The notes: generated from the sequence alone by a model not told the origin. A stretch of DNA of 64,000 nucleotides from Rhizaria sp. SCN 62-66 (GCA_001724265.1 MEDY01000002.1:185648-249647); one strand, 5' to 3'; positions 1-13,200 are shown, counted from the first letter of the stretch. Translations and numbers: made by a program.

Positions 1-3000
1 TGGCGGGGTCGATGCTCATGCTGCCACTGCCGCTGGTGTTGGTGTTGTTGATGTTGCTGCCGCTGGTGTTCATGTTCCCACTGCCGTCATTGCCGCCAGC
101 GCCGCCGCTGCCGGTGCTGCCCTGCATCAGTGCCAGCGCAAGCGGCAGCGGGCCGTACGCGCCCGCGGCGCCCGAGGCCAGCACGGCCTGAGCGCCCGCG
201 CGCCCGTGCCCGAAGCCATCGGCCGTGACCACTGCTCCTCGATCCCGCTCGCGCTCGCGTTCGCTGTAGCTGTGGTGGGAGTTGTCGGAGTGGTTGCCGG
301 TGCTGCTGGATGACGTGTCGCCGCCGGTGCCGGTGCCCGTAAACGACGCAGGCGTGTAGCCGGCGTAGCCAGACGCGGCGGCGGCGGCCGTGGCGGCGGC
401 GAGCGCGGCGGCGGCGGCCGCGGCGGTGGGGGACATGTGCGGCGGGTTGGAATGCGAGAGGGACATCGCCTGCGACGGCCAGAAGCTGCCGCTGTTGCTG
501 TGGGCGCCGACGCTGCCGTTGTTGCTGTACTGCGACTGCGAGTTCGAGTACACCCCACCGTGCGGCGACTGGCCAAGCGACTGGGAAATGATGCGTTGTG
601 CCATCATGAAGCAGTGCGCGCTACCGCAGCCGCCGGGGTTGACGCCGTTGAGCATACCGGCGCTCATGTTGCTGCTGTTGCTGCTCCCGCTGGTATTGCC
701 GGAGCCGGAGTACGGGTCCTGGTTCGACTCATCACCGCTGCCGCTGCCGTTGCCGCCGTGGCCGTGGTTCTGGTTGTTGAGAACGGTAGCCAGGCACGTG
801 CACGTGTTGCCGCCCGCGTTGGCGACGCCCGCGGAACCCATGGCACCCATGCCCGCGGCCCCCCCCGTCGCGCCGGCGGCGGCGTGCGACTGTCGCAGCA
901 GGAGGTGAGCCTGCGCCTGGGCCTGGGCCTGCAGCATCATCATCGCCTGCGCCTGCGCTTGCGCCTGAGCCTGGGCCTGAGCCTGAGCCTGCGCCTGTGC
1001 TTGGGCTTGGAGGTGCAGGTGGGCCTGGATCTGGGCGTGCGCGTACGCGTGCGAGTGCGCGGAGCCTTCCTTAAGCGCTGCCGCGCGTGCAACACCGCTG
1101 TGGAAGTTGTTATTGTTGTTGCTCATGTTGAGATTCACACCGCTGCCGTTGTTGCTGTTGGCGTGCATCGACACCGAGTTCGCGGTGGACCCGGCGACCG
1201 ACGAGTACCCGCTCGTGCCGCCGCTGTTGCTGCCGTTGTTGGCGCCGCCCGCACTGCGCGGGGCGGCGGTGCTGGCCGCCGCCGTGGAACTGCTGCTGTT
1301 GCTGCCGGCGCCGGCGCCGCCCTGCTGCGAGCCGTACGCGTGCTGCGCGGCGCCGGGGCTGGGCCCGCCAGAGGCCGGCGCGGCGCCGTCGTCGGCGTTG
1401 GTGATAAACGGGTGGCGCATGCCTTGCTCGGGGGTCAGCCGCGCCGCGGGGTCCCACTGCAGGCACTCGCGGATGAACGAGAGGAAGCGGGCGTCAGTCG
1501 TCCGGGTCGCGTCTGACAGCGCCTTGGTGCCCGCGTGGCGCACCTTGCCGCGGGAGTTAGGCACCACGTTCGGCCGGTTGCTGTCGTCGAAGAAGGCGGA
1601 GCGGCGCGAAGCGGTTGATAGTAAGCGGGAGGGGGGAACGCCGAAGACTTCCATGATGCACTGGATCTGCTCCGTCTCGTCTTCACCGGGGAAAATCGGG
1701 TAGCCGGTGTGGAGTTCGACGAGAATGCAGCCCAGAGACCACATATCGATTGGCAGACCGTAGGGGCACCCGAGGATGACTTCGGGGGAGCGGTAGAAGC
1801 GCGACTGGATGTACGTGTACACGCACTCGTTGGCGAAGCATGAGGAGCCGAAGTCGATGACGCGGATGTTTGACTTAGAAGTTGACTTGAGCAAGATGTT
1901 CTCGGGCTTAAGATCGCAGTGGATGGTGTTTTCCTTCTGTAAGAAGCAGAGAGTCTGCAGCAACTGATGCGCCATACGACGCACGAGCGACAGCGACATG
2001 CCACGGAAGTTATTCGCCTTGATGTACTCGTAGAGGTTCAGAGACAGCGGCTCGAACGTGATACACAGGTGGTTACGGAAGTAGAAGTAACCATACACAC
2101 GGACGATGTTGCTCTTATGCTCACGGTCACGGTTCATCAGATGCTCGAGAATGCGGATCTCCACCAACGCTTGGTGGTGGAAGCGCTTCTTGTTGCGGAT
2201 CATCTTGAGTGCGACGATCGAGTCCTTTTTGTAGTCATACACACGTGCAACCTGACCGAAGGAGCCCTTGCCGTACATCGCAAGAACTTCATACCGGTAC
2301 TCAATATGGTCACCAAGCACGAACTTGTAGTCGCCACGCTCGTCATCGTACCCGCTGTTGTGCGGCGAGTGCGGGATGCCTTTGATCTTGCGCGCCTGCG
2401 GACCCGTGAACCAGACGTGCGAGTACTCGAGGATCTCGCTCTGCTCGAACGACGTCATCTTGCTGCCAAACTGTCGCAACGCCTCCGCGGGCGTGATGTG
2501 GGGCCGCACAGCGCCCGGCGGCAGCGGCGCGGACCCGGTCGCAGCGCCAGTGGCGCCCGCGGCCGCCGCGGCGGACTGGGGCACGGCAGCGGCGGCCACA
2601 GCGGGCGGGGGCGCCGCAGCCACGGGGTTCACGCTGGCACAGGCAGCGTTTGCACCGGGAGCGTTCGCAGAGGAGCTAGAGGTGGCGCCGGCGGCGCTCG
2701 GGGCAGGGATGGCAGTGATGACGGGGGAGGGCTGCGGCATCGGCACTGAGGAGGCGGCGGCGGCGGCGGGCTTGGCGGCATTGCCGTCAAGCGCAGTCTT
2801 AGACTCGGTCGCCTGCTGCGGCTGCTGCTGCTGTTGGGGAGGCATCTGCTGGACGCTGGCGCGGGCGCCAGCGCTCGTGTTGGTCTTCATCTGCTGCTGC
2901 TGCTGCTGGAGAGTGTGGAGCGCAGTGACAGCGCTCAGTGAGGCCACTTGGTCACCGGAGCGACGCGCGCCGTTTGTCCCACTCACGGTCACAGACGCAG

Positions 3001-3027
3001 TTGTTGCAGCCGTGTTTGAGCTCGTAG

Positions 3028-3061
<34 letters not shown>

Positions 3062-4048
3062 GGAAACGGTCCCACTCGTGTTGCTGTTGTTGAGACTGGC
3101 AGATGACGACGAAAACGACGCAACAGACCCCCCAATTGCCGTGACAGGAGCGGCGTTGTTGGTGTTGTATGCGATGGCGTTATTAGGGTTGTTGTTGTTG
3201 TTGTTCAGGAGGGCGGCGGCGGACATCGTGCTACGGCGGCTGCTGGCGCTGGCGTTGTTCGATGACGCACCTGCATTGGCGTTGGCAGAGGTGGCGTTAA
3301 GGTTCATGGAGCGGAGCGAGCTATCGAGGGTGTGATTCGCGTTTGCAGTACTGCTGCTGTTGTAGTTGATCGCGGGCAAATGCAGCGGCGCGGCAGCGTT
3401 GTGCATCGACGACGCGGAGACGGAGAGAGTTGCATTCGCCGCGTCGCCCTGTGACGCGGGGGTGCTGCTCGACCCGCTGGAATACCCTCCAGCCCCGGCA
3501 GCGGCGGCGGCAGCAGCAGCAGCGGCGTTTGAGGTCGTCGTCATCGGCGACGCGGCGACCGAGTTCACAGAGCCCGGACTGGGCCCCGCGCCACTCATGT
3601 TGAGCGCGGAGTGGTGACGGGACGACGCCGCGTGAATCAGTGACGGCAGCTCATACCCGCCGCCGCCGCCGCCGTTAGTGCCAGTGCCAGTGCCAGTGCT
3701 GCTGCCGCCGGTGCTGCCGACGACGCTGCCGCCCGCGGATGAGGTGGTCATGTTGACGCTCGACGCCGCGGCGCTGTTGGTGCCGCCCGAGCTGGGCGCG
3801 GTAGTGCTGGCGGCGTGCGTGCTGCCGGAGCGGGACAGCGACGGGGCGCCACCGCCCGTCGCGCTGCCCGCGTGGCTGCCGGTGTGGGACGGACTGGGAC
3901 CGGGCTTGGGGGCGACGCGGAAGCGCGCGGAGGCCGGATGGACGCCCGCGGCAGAGCCCCCCGTGGAGCCGGGGGACGGGCCCGCGGCCACGGAGGCGGC
4001 GGCGGCCATGTACGCCGCTGTGGTGTTGGTCGAGCCGGGGGAAGACAT
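1..4048 (-). CDS. DYRK-family (DYRK2-like) protein kinase, 3' end off window
   Basis: Dual-specificity tyrosine-regulated kinase of the CMGC group, which phosphorylates proteins on Ser/Thr and autophosphorylates an activation-loop Tyr. The minus-strand frame is open from ATG at 4048 to the left edge, at least 1,349 codons. About 500 N-terminal residues are Ser/Asn/Ala/Gln-rich. A DYRK homology box precedes the catalytic domain (about residues 565-880): glycine loop GKGSFGQV near 591, VALK lysine near 607, HCDLKPEN near 709 (the HCD form is typical of DYRKs), DFGSS near 731, and VYTYIQSRFYRSPEV carrying the YxY activation tyrosine. The segment before the kinase resembles the NAPA/DH region of DYRK2/3/4, so class II is favoured. 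The C-terminal tail has an (Ala-Gln)n run encoded at about 920-1020, then Ser/Asn/Gly-rich sequence. The catalytic domain is complete; the true C terminus is not visible. The gene is divergent from the YccF gene. Confidence 0.93.
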
Positions 4049-5018
4049 TAGACCTCGAGGGAGCGGCGAGGCGGTTTGGGGAGGGCGTATGCAGCGCGGT
4101 CTGCGGGGGAAAAGGCAGAAAGGCGTGCAATGCGCAAGGAAAGGACGCTAAAGGGGACGGGGTACGCGGGGAAAGGTGAAGAAGTGCCGCGCTGTGCGTT
4201 GGGAGCGAGCGGGAGAGGCGGAGAAAGAGAGAAGAGGACGCGGATGCCCAGGCTGGGGAGGGCGAGGAAAAGCGACTGAGCAGAGTCAATTCGAGGGTGC
4301 CGACGGGGGCGAAAGGAAAGAGTTGGGAGAAGTCACCCAGTATCTACCAGGGAAACTGCCGAGAGCGCTCGAGCGCTGCACAGGAGGGAGAAAATGAAAG
4401 CGAAAAGGTAAGTAAGAGAGGGAAGGGGCGGTGAGGGGAGGACGGTCGACAGAATGCAGCACAGAGTGCTGTATGGTGATGATGACGAGATCTCTTTGAA
4501 AAAACAAGTGAAGTGGAGGATATAGCTAGAGGGACCGGTCTGAAATATAACAAAACATTGGATTTATCCCCACGCCTGGCCTGCGCCCGAGCCGTTTTTG
4601 GGGACTCGACAAAGACTTAGCCTGATCTGCTCGGAAGCATCAATTTCGTCGGTCCACGGCGTCAAAGCGTTTCATAAAAGCATCATGAAGCCCACAAACT
4701 ACTAATCTACCCACAAACAAGCCCGAAGCGCTTTCTGCTAGTGCTCCAACCCCAGTATGCGGTTGTTTCTCGTCCCCCGACCGACTGACTCTCGTGAGCG
4801 AAAACTTGAGCGAGAAGTTGACCATGACGGGCGGGGTGACCGTGAGCACGACTAAACTTCGGCCAAGGTTGGACCTGTCTGAGCTACCACAAACGGTTCT
4901 TTGATGTTTCGAGACCGACCGACGGTCGACGACCAGCGAAGCAAGCAAAGTGGCTCATATTGGTGTGTATTTGTGCTGAATGTGCTGTGATCCTTGACAT
5001 CGTTCGTTGGCAGCAGAA
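4049..5018. other. Intergenic region between divergent kinase and YccF genes
   Basis: No gene is supported here. The first 400 bases are purine-rich on the plus strand (a pyrimidine-rich kinase leader on the minus strand). A weak TATA-like TATAGC lies at 4521-4526, about 475 bases from the kinase start, farther than usual in this window. Short open frames on both strands lack recognisable domains. Confidence 0.6.
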
Positions 5019-5770
5019 ATGAGCGACAAGGTTTTAAACTTCTTTTGGTTTGGTACGTGATGATTTTTGTTGCTTAAATGTGCGCTCCTGATGCTGTGTG
5101 ATGTCTCCCGAAACCCTGCTTGGCCTCTCGTCAATGCTCCTTTCCTCACCACGCTCTTGCTGTTCTGCCTGCGCCCTTCTGTGCACCCCCTGTCCTCACC
5201 ACACAGTCCTCGGGGGCTTTCTGATCTCCACGCTGTACTTTCTCGGCGCGCTATGCTTCATGCTCACCATTTGCGGCTACCGCACGGGTCTTTCGTTGCT
5301 CAAGCTCGCCCGCTACAGTGCAACGCCCTTCGGACAAAAGTGGAAAGTTCTCGCTATCTCCGACATTGTACGTCAAATTTACATGCCTTTTAGCAAGTAC
5401 ACCGTATTTTATATTCATTTGTCTCTTCTGATTGTTCTACGAGATCTCCACGCTCGTTTCTCTTCGTGTGCCAACCTCTCACCTCTTCCTCCTCTCCTCC
5501 TCTCTCTTCATGCATCGACTCATCCTCGCCTTGCTGTTGTGTCGACAGGATTTCGAAGAGAGTGGCGGCTGCAGCTTCTACACCCGCGCACTGACCTGGT
5601 TCCCTTTCCTCGTCGCCATCACCACCGTGCATCTCTGCCTCACTTTGCTTCTCTGCATCACTGTCGTTGGCATTCCTCTTGCGCGCACGCACTACACTCT
5701 CATTCGCTTCGCTGCGTTCCCCATGATCGATAACACAAAGACCAGGGACGCGTGCCTTTTCTGCGATTGA
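5019..5770 (+). CDS. YccF-domain (DUF307-type) small membrane protein, three exons
   Basis: Exons 5019-5052, 5207-5367 and 5549-5770 join to a 138-residue protein ending in TGA. The start MSDKVLNFFWFVLGG only forms when the 34-base first exon (donor GTACGT) is joined to 5207, and it matches the N-terminal Trp/Gly-Gly signature of YccF inner-membrane proteins. The protein holds two copies of the YccF unit: a hydrophobic helix, a C-I-x-G-x-turn, then Lys/Tyr-Leu-x-Arg-x-Ala-x-x-Pro-Phe. Copy one is about residues 6-62 (ending ARYSATPFGQ), copy two about 84-127 (LLCITVVGIP through RFAAFP). Length and duplication match bacterial YccF, about 150 residues. Molecular function is unknown even in bacteria; YccF sits in the membrane. 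The ancestry could be bacterial transfer, but the two host-type introns show it is well settled. No clear TATA box precedes it. Confidence 0.8.
5053..5206 (+). other. Intron 1 of YccF gene (154 bases)
   Basis: Donor GTACGTGA, acceptor CCACACAG with a pyrimidine-rich stretch before it. It splits a Val codon after the first base; removal restores the conserved FWFVLGG start of the YccF fold. Confidence 0.8.
5368..5548 (+). other. Intron 2 of YccF gene (181 bases)
   Basis: Donor GTACGTCA, pyrimidine-rich interior, acceptor GTCGACAG. It is phase 0, lies between the two YccF repeats and shifts frame, so the second repeat is reached only by splicing. Confidence 0.85.
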
Positions 5771-7231
5771 GCGCGCACGCTTGTATGCGCTGTGCTCATG
5801 TTTTTGAGGAGGCAGAGCGCTGTTCGATGTGTTATTATGTAGTGTTGTTTGATGTACAGGTGTTGTTCGTGTTTTATGGGTTGGCCGTTGATTTCAGGCT
5901 TCTTTGCTGGGTGATTGACTGTTGGTTGATCGCCACGCGGTAAATCTATCTTGCTCGAGCCTTGAGATGTGGTGTGGCAGACTGAGAGCTTTGTGCTCTT
6001 GCTGTTCTGCGATCCACTATGTTTCCGTCTTTAGAAGCGATAGATTTCAACCACTGTCATGGTATACGTGACTCGGGCCAAGTAGTATCACAAGTAAATT
6101 ATACACAAAACTCATATTCAAATCAATCGGGATCTTTATGACTCGCAACAGTCTTGTTTAAGATATTTATTGCGATGAGGCAGAATGCTGCAATGCGATT
6201 GTCAACGTTATACTAGTATAGCAGCATCTCCTTTGCTTATGTGAGATTAGTTTATGAAAATGTATCAAAAAGTCCCCTCAATGGACATTGTACAAGAAAT
6301 GTATGTGATATACACTATCTTTTGATTTGCTTTTGTTGTTTTGATTATAAACCTTCTAGAGGCGTCAGAGATTGCATTTGCCAAGCCTCGAGGGCAACAA
6401 ACGTCGGGAGATTGGATGTTTTCTGCGATCCAGCAAACTATCCCACATCGGTAAAAACCTCATTGTGTGGATACTGCTCAAGCACAAGTATTAAAAGTCT
6501 CTAAACGCCCACGGTCACCCTACCTCAATCTCGACTTTCTACGCTACTCACGAACGAAGATGAGCTAAGTCACTTAAATAGATATATCAATAGATGAAAT
6601 CGGAGTTAAATTGCTATAAAAAGTCGCATAGTAATCAAGCATATTGGATTATTATTTTATTATAATTTCAACCGTAGAAACTAATGTATCAAAGATATAT
6701 TAAGGGTTAAGTGGTTTGTGAGGGCAAGTTGGTTCTTGAGATCGTAGATCGACCCACTTGAGTGGCTCCTCCTGCATCTTTGAATAGTGATCGCCGCCAT
6801 CGTCATTATCGTCTGACAGCATGTGCTTGCGATTTTACACGCGCAAATGCATTACTTACCAAATTATATCATCCTACAAGCACTTATTTTTCGTTCAAAG
6901 TCACATTTGAAGTGTGCCTTCTTGCTCTCATGTCAAGCTCTCCCGAATGTCCTCCTATCTACCCAGCATAGACATGGATATAAGTGACTGATTCATTATT
7001 GACCCTGAGATACCGGAACTATACTTGCTTATATACTTTTAAAGCGCGCCATTATTCCACTTAATCTTACCTAATTAACTTTGCACCTCGATTTTCATTT
7101 CCTTGGCTCCAGCCAGCGCTTCTTAATCGTTCCCTGCTGCCTTCCCAGCTCCTGCGCATCCTACCCCGTCCTCTCCCGCCCCTTGCGGCGGCCCTTACTT
7201 TGCGGCGTACTTGCCCTCTACCGCGCGCACG
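5771..7231. other. AT-rich intergenic region
   Basis: This 1.46 kb spacer holds the 3' flank of the YccF gene and the upstream region of the orphan gene. Its short open frames have AT-rich codons unlike the neighbours and no domain signature. A TATA box lies at 7030-7035. No tRNA-like cloverleaf was noticed by eye. Confidence 0.6.
7030..7035 (+). promoter_or_regulatory. TATA-like box of the 7232 gene
   Basis: TATATA in an otherwise T-rich stretch, 202 bases before the ATG at 7232. This is farther than for the other genes, so the 5' leader would be longer. Confidence 0.4.
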
Positions 7232-10200
7232 ATGCGGCGCTCGTACGGGACGTCGTCGAACCTTAGCAAGCTCGATTCTGACTCGGCGTCCACAGCTTCT
7301 GCTGCTGCGTCCTCTATCGTCTCTCCCGCATCTGCGTACACTGCCACTTCCCCCGCGCTGGGTGTCAACTCATCACATGTCGCAAACATGCATCAAAAAC
7401 AGCAGTGTCCGCTCCCTGCGCCTGCATTGGGCCTGCGTGCGGTGTCTTTGACGCCGACAGTCTCTTCTGCAGCTAACGAGCGAGGAGCGACATCCGCAGC
7501 GACCGCAACAGCAACAGCAACAGCGACGGTTACGCCGGCTTCTGCTGCCATTGCGGCGTCTGGTCTTACGCTTGGCTTGCGGCACTCACACTCGCGCAAC
7601 TCAGCGCTGTCTTCCCTTGCGAACTCTCATCAAGTGAACGCGACGAACTCTTCCAGCAACAAAAAACACGCTGCAATTCGTAACAGTGACGACAGCGCAA
7701 GTGACTGCGACGGCATCAGACAGCTCCAACAGCGACAACAGCAGCGGCAGCCACAGCAGCAGCCGCTGCCGGAGCGCGCATTGGCGCAGGAGCCCGTGCA
7801 AGACCGTGACTCAGAGTGTGACTGTGCGCGCGAATGCGATTGCGGTGCGCAACAGCGTGGCTTGGGACTGCACGATAGCGCGTCGCCAGAGCTGTCTTGC
7901 CCGTCGCCGCCTATTGACGAGCTGGCACCGCTGTCGTTTGTTATGCGGGAGCCGTTACCAGAGCCACTTACAGCACAACAGGTTCTACCACCACTGCAAG
8001 TTGTCACTGACCAACCTCACCACTAGCAGCAGACACTGTTGACACAGCAACACGCACATGGGAGCTTGGCTTCTGCGTTTACTGCCGCTGCGAGTCCAGT
8101 TGCGACACAGTTGCACTCAATCTCCAACTCACAGTCACAGTATCAGTCTAATGGTCAGCTGCAGTCCTCCACTCAGACTCTTTAGCAGCAACAACAGCAA
8201 CACCAACAGCAACATCAGCAGCAACATCAGCAGCATCAGTTGCAGCAGCATTCGGCGGATCAACGCGTTATCTCCTACGCCCTCGACGCCGTGACTACTA
8301 CCGCCAGCACTCTGCTCACCGCCGCCTCAGCGCGCATCCCACTCTTCCGCCGCTCGCTCACCACGTTCAACTCGCTCGCACAGGCCACACCGCTCGCGTC
8401 CCTGGCGTCGCCGCTTGCGTCGCTGGCGTCGCGGCACTGGCACGCATATGCGGAGCCGCTCGTGCAGAGTCTCGACGCGAAGATCGGGCAGGCGCTCGCA
8501 GTGGAAGCTGCCGAGGCTGCGGCGGCTGCAGCGGCTGCGGCTGCGCTGGCATCAACGACGAACAACGCTCTTGCAGCTGGGAGTGTTGCTAATGCAGCAC
8601 AGATTCTTGGTGGCAGCAGCATCAGCGGAGGCAAGCATACCGCGGTTGGCGCCGGTGCTGGCAACACTGGTGCAGCAGCTGCAGCTGCAAACGCGAGCAT
8701 GACGGCAACAGCGGCTGCTGCTGCTGCCGCTAATGGTGGCTGCGTGTGTGACTGTGCGTGCGGTGTGCGCGCCCGCGGCGGCTTAACTGCTGAGCTTGGC
8801 GGCTTAGCGTCGATCATGGGAGGCGGCTTCACTTTCGATCCAAGCTCGAGCGATGATGATGACGACGACCGGTTCTACGACAACAACAACGTTCGCAACC
8901 ATTGCAACGCAGGCCGCAGCCGCCAGGGCGCTCCCAATTCAGCGACGAAAGCCAACACTCGCCGAGTCAACCAAGCAAATGCAGCCGTCAGCAAGCCGAG
9001 CAGCTACCAACCCACGGACGCTGTTTTATCCCAACGTACGAACAACAACGCGGATGGCGCGGACGCAGACGAAGACGAAGACGGTGATGCCGTTGGCGGC
9101 CTGACTTCAGTGCAGCACGGCTTAACTTTGTCGCCTCCAATCGCTCTTCCGTCGGCTCACAGTCTCGACACGACCACGCCCGGCGCTGGCCAAGGGCATA
9201 GTCACGGTCACAGTCTCGCCCGCCACAGCCGTGACTGCCTCGGCCAGAGCCAAAGGCCAAGGCAAAGCCACAGTCATAGTCACAGTCATGGCCACCACCG
9301 TCGACGTCGTAGTGGCGACTTAACTTTCTACACTCCCACCAATGCTGCTACCAATAGCAATAACAGCAATAACTTGAGTGCGAGCATCGATGCCAGTGAT
9401 GCCGCTGGTGGAACTGCTCCCACGACGACAGTCCAGCCGACTTACAGTCAGCAACACGAGCGTGCGATGTTTTGCCCTTACCACACGCATGAGAGCTCGT
9501 GTAAGTACCGCGCGCGGTCCGCCCCGCGATCGAAGTACCAGGCGACATACAAGTGCGCCCATTCTAAGCACCAACACCGCCGCCGCGACCACAATTGTGA
9601 TAACGCTGCAGTCGTCAAAAGCAGTCGCGGCGGCGTCGGCGGCGGCGTCGGTGCGCTTGTGAACACTGGCGACCGCCCCCACGCTGACTCCGGCGACGCC
9701 ACCGCTGCTGCAGCGGCCGAGGCTGGCGCTGACGCAGATACTGGCGCTGACGTTGGCGGAGGCTGCGACGACGACGCCGATGCTGAGGCGCCGGAGTCCG
9801 CAGAGGCCGAAGCGTCGTCATCCGCTGCAGCGCTGACAATCCTCGCTTCAGTGGCCTCAGCGCGCGCTATGGCACTCGCCGCCGCCGTTACCGCCGCCGG
9901 GAACAACAACATCAGCAAAACTGCGACAACGAACGCCGTGAACGCAAACCCGCAGTTGTCGCCACGGGCCGCCGCCGCCACCGCCGCCGCTCGCGCGCGC
10001 GCCCGCGTCCGCGCCCGCAAGGTCGCACGCGCAGCCCTTGCGGCAACTGCAGCAACGACTACTACCGTTGCCGGTGCTGCTGGAGCTGCAACTGGGGCTG
10101 GGACTGAAACTGCGGGCGCTAGCGCTGATGCGGATGCCGAGGCTGAGATGCTGTTTGGACGCGCGCGGTCGCTGAGTGATAGCGACGACGGTGTCGGTCT

Positions 10201-13200
10201 GCGGGCTGTGTTGGGCTCACTCAGCCACAGCGAGAGCTACAGCTACAGCTGCTGCAGTGGCGAAGACAACGCCGACGGTAGTGACAGCGACGGCGACAAC
10301 CAAGGGAGTACTGCCGGTGGCAAAAACAAGTTCTTTGAGTGTAATCCAGCCGATGACGCTGAAACCGAGGAGAGTTACGCTCGGATTAGTCGTCGCTACA
10401 GCAAGAGCTTCAGTCACAACAACGCTGCTTCTGGTGCTGCAGTCAACTCCGGCGCTGCTGCTGCGGCTCTTATGAGTGGAAATGGCAACGATGTCGATGT
10501 CAACGGTCTATTCCGCGAGACGTCGTCGGCTACAGCGTCTGCCTCTGCATCAGGCTCTGCCCGTGCTTCCACACCCGTCGTCGTCGACTCCTCTGCCACT
10601 GCATCTGCGAATGCAAGTGCGAACGCGGCTGCTGCTGCTGCTGCTGCGGCTGCTGTGACCAGTGCCCAGGACCAGCAGGTGCGCCGGCGCTACACTTTCT
10701 CGGTTGATCCAAGCACCCGTGGCGCCAATGCAAATACCCCTGGGCTGGCCGCTGCGGGGGCTGAGGCACACGCTCAGACGCCGTCAGGTAGTCCGCCGGA
10801 GGATATAAGTCCCGTTGCCGCCGATGCAAGTACCCCGCCGACGTCCCAGGGCCGCAGGTCGATGATGACGTGGGCCTGGGCAGGGCTCGGCCGCACTGTG
10901 CTTTCCGGTGCGTCGATCCTACTTACATCGCACGAGTATCTAGTGCCCTCCTCTGCGGCAGCAGCAACGAACAGCGAGTCAGGAAGCATCACCAATGCCG
11001 CCGACAACACTGCTCCTGCTGCGAATGCACAGTCGCAGTTGTCTTCACTTTCACCGTCGACTGGCGCTGCGAGTGGCATCCCTGTTGTTTCTAAACTCAC
11101 ACTGCAATTACAGCAGCAACAGCAACAGCAGCTAGGTGGGGAGATCGCTAACAATTTCAACACTCCACCGCGGCCGAACATGGGCCAGCAACGAGGAAGT
11201 TTGCCGCAGAATCTGCCGCCGCGACACCCCAACACGCCCTACGCGGCGACCGCAGCCGCTGCGGCAGCTGCCGCTGCAGCAGCTGCGACGACCTCAAATT
11301 CTATCTCGGCCACCCCACCTCATGCTTCTGTTGTCACAACTGCAACGACATCTGCTATCTCTGGCTCGAGCTCTTTGTCTGTGTCACCCGTTGGCGCCGG
11401 CAGCAGTGCGAACAGCAGCATTAGCAGCAGTCCGAACTCCCCAGGCGCTGTTACCACTGCTGTGGCGCCGCCGCGCCAGCCGAGAGCTGAAACATCTGGG
11501 CAGTCGCCTCCGTCGACTTCGGCAACGCCAACGAGTCAAGCCACACAGAGTGATGCCGCGAGTGACCAGGTGGCTGATTCTGCAGCTGGTTCAACTGCTG
11601 CCGAGACCGCGAGGCGGCCTAACTTTGACGCGCGGCGGCCTGATTTATGGTCGCGCTTGCAGTCGACGCTGTTGAGCTCCAAGTGGCGCTTCTCCGTCGC
11701 GTCCACTTTGTCTCCGTCAACCGCGTCAAAAGACGCGAATAACACTGCTGCTGCGCAAAACATCCCTCCTCAGAGTGGCACGTTAGACAGCACACTGGAC
11801 TCTGGCTCGTCAACGAGCACAAACAGCAACTCCACGACGGTCTCAGAGTCTACAGCGCATGATGCGAGTGGGCCGATGGGCGCGGCGGTTGACGCGAAGC
11901 CTCTGTCGACTGAGGCGTTTTACTCCATTTGTCAGTCTATTTTTCTAGCATATTTCACTCCGACAACCGCAGCGTCGAACGCAACGGAGACAGCGGAATG
12001 CGCAACTGCGATGGATCTTCCACCGGTTTCCACGAGTCACAGTGAAGGCAACCACGTCGTCGCCGCAGCGGTGGAGACTGAGCTTGAGGACACGCACCCG
12101 CGCGCCCGCTTCCTGATGCTGCTGCGCCGCTCTCTCGGAGAGCGCTGGCGGCCGTCGCTTGCGGCCCCTGCCTCGGGTTTTTTTGCAGCAGCGTCTGCGC
12201 TCTCTGGTCTCTTGCGCGGTGCAAACAATAGTACCAACAACAACGATAACAGTCTCGCCAACAACCCCGCTAGCACGCCAACATCCGTGACAAGTACAGC
12301 TATCGATGGCGCAAGCACCGCAAGCGCGAACCAGTCTCCATCGCAGCCAATGACGTTAACATATGCGGCTGCTGCCGAGTCACGGGCGACGGTCTCAGCA
12401 GGCGGCTTACCTTTCTCGACGTCGCCCCGCAGAGGCGGCCTGATTTCCCAGAGTGTGTCGCGTTTGCTGTCACGTTGGGAGACGCTTGTTTCGCGCATTG
12501 AAACAACTCTGCAGTCGTGGCTTCCCCCGTCTGCAAGCCCGACGGGAGCAGCATCAGCAGCTGCAACACCAGAGACACCAGTGGCAACCGCAGCAGCGAC
12601 CAACGCTACTGCAAGCAGTCCCGGTGCTAATCTTGTGCCTGCATTTGACACTGTGTCTGAAGCGAATATTGTACCCAAGGCTGCTCATGATACCGCTGCT
12701 GTTTCTGCGACAACTTCGACTGCGATCACTGCTGCGCATAGAGTAGACGCAGCTGTTGGACCACTGGTTCCTCCTCTCATGCTCACAGCCTCGGCCTTTG
12801 CACCGTCTGTTTCGAGAGCGTCAACTGCGGCAACCGCCAGCATCAACCCTGGCTACAACAATGTCACAGGATCCGGTGTTGATTCCCCTTCGACCCGGGG
12901 CCGCAACAACAGCATTAGCCATTCCCAGTGTCCACAGCGCTCATACACACTGCCTGCTGTCCGGCGCATCGACACTGCGAACGCAAGCGACACGAACGAC
13001 AGCGTTGGCGACAGCGACGCCGCTGCCCACAGCAGTCGCGCGACGAGCCCGATGCCGGACGCTACGCTGACTCACAACTACACAGCCGACAGCACGGACG
13101 TCGACAACTCCCACAACAGTAGTCGCAGCCACCCTGGTGGGTTAAGCCACACAGGTGGGCATGGAGGCGTGTTTGGCGACAGCGGCGATTTCGATGAGGA

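Noticed and set aside
4835-4850. 15-base match to the reverse strand near 25871-25885 (GGGTGACCGTGAGCA)
   Set aside because: Similarity does not extend into the flanks; a related sequence also occurs in coding DNA, so it is likely coincidence.
4640-4948. Minus-strand 102-codon frame upstream of the YccF gene
   Set aside because: No domain, starts at a non-ATG codon and its composition is intermediate; probably chance.
6241-6504. Plus-strand 87-codon frame
   Set aside because: AT-rich codons, no start context and no domain.
8024-8026. TAG codons as 3' ends of introns rather than sense codons
   Set aside because: Several are preceded by pyrimidines, but no GTACGY donor lies at a fitting distance, the sequence before each TAG reads as coding, and all seven keep the frame, which introns would do only by chance.
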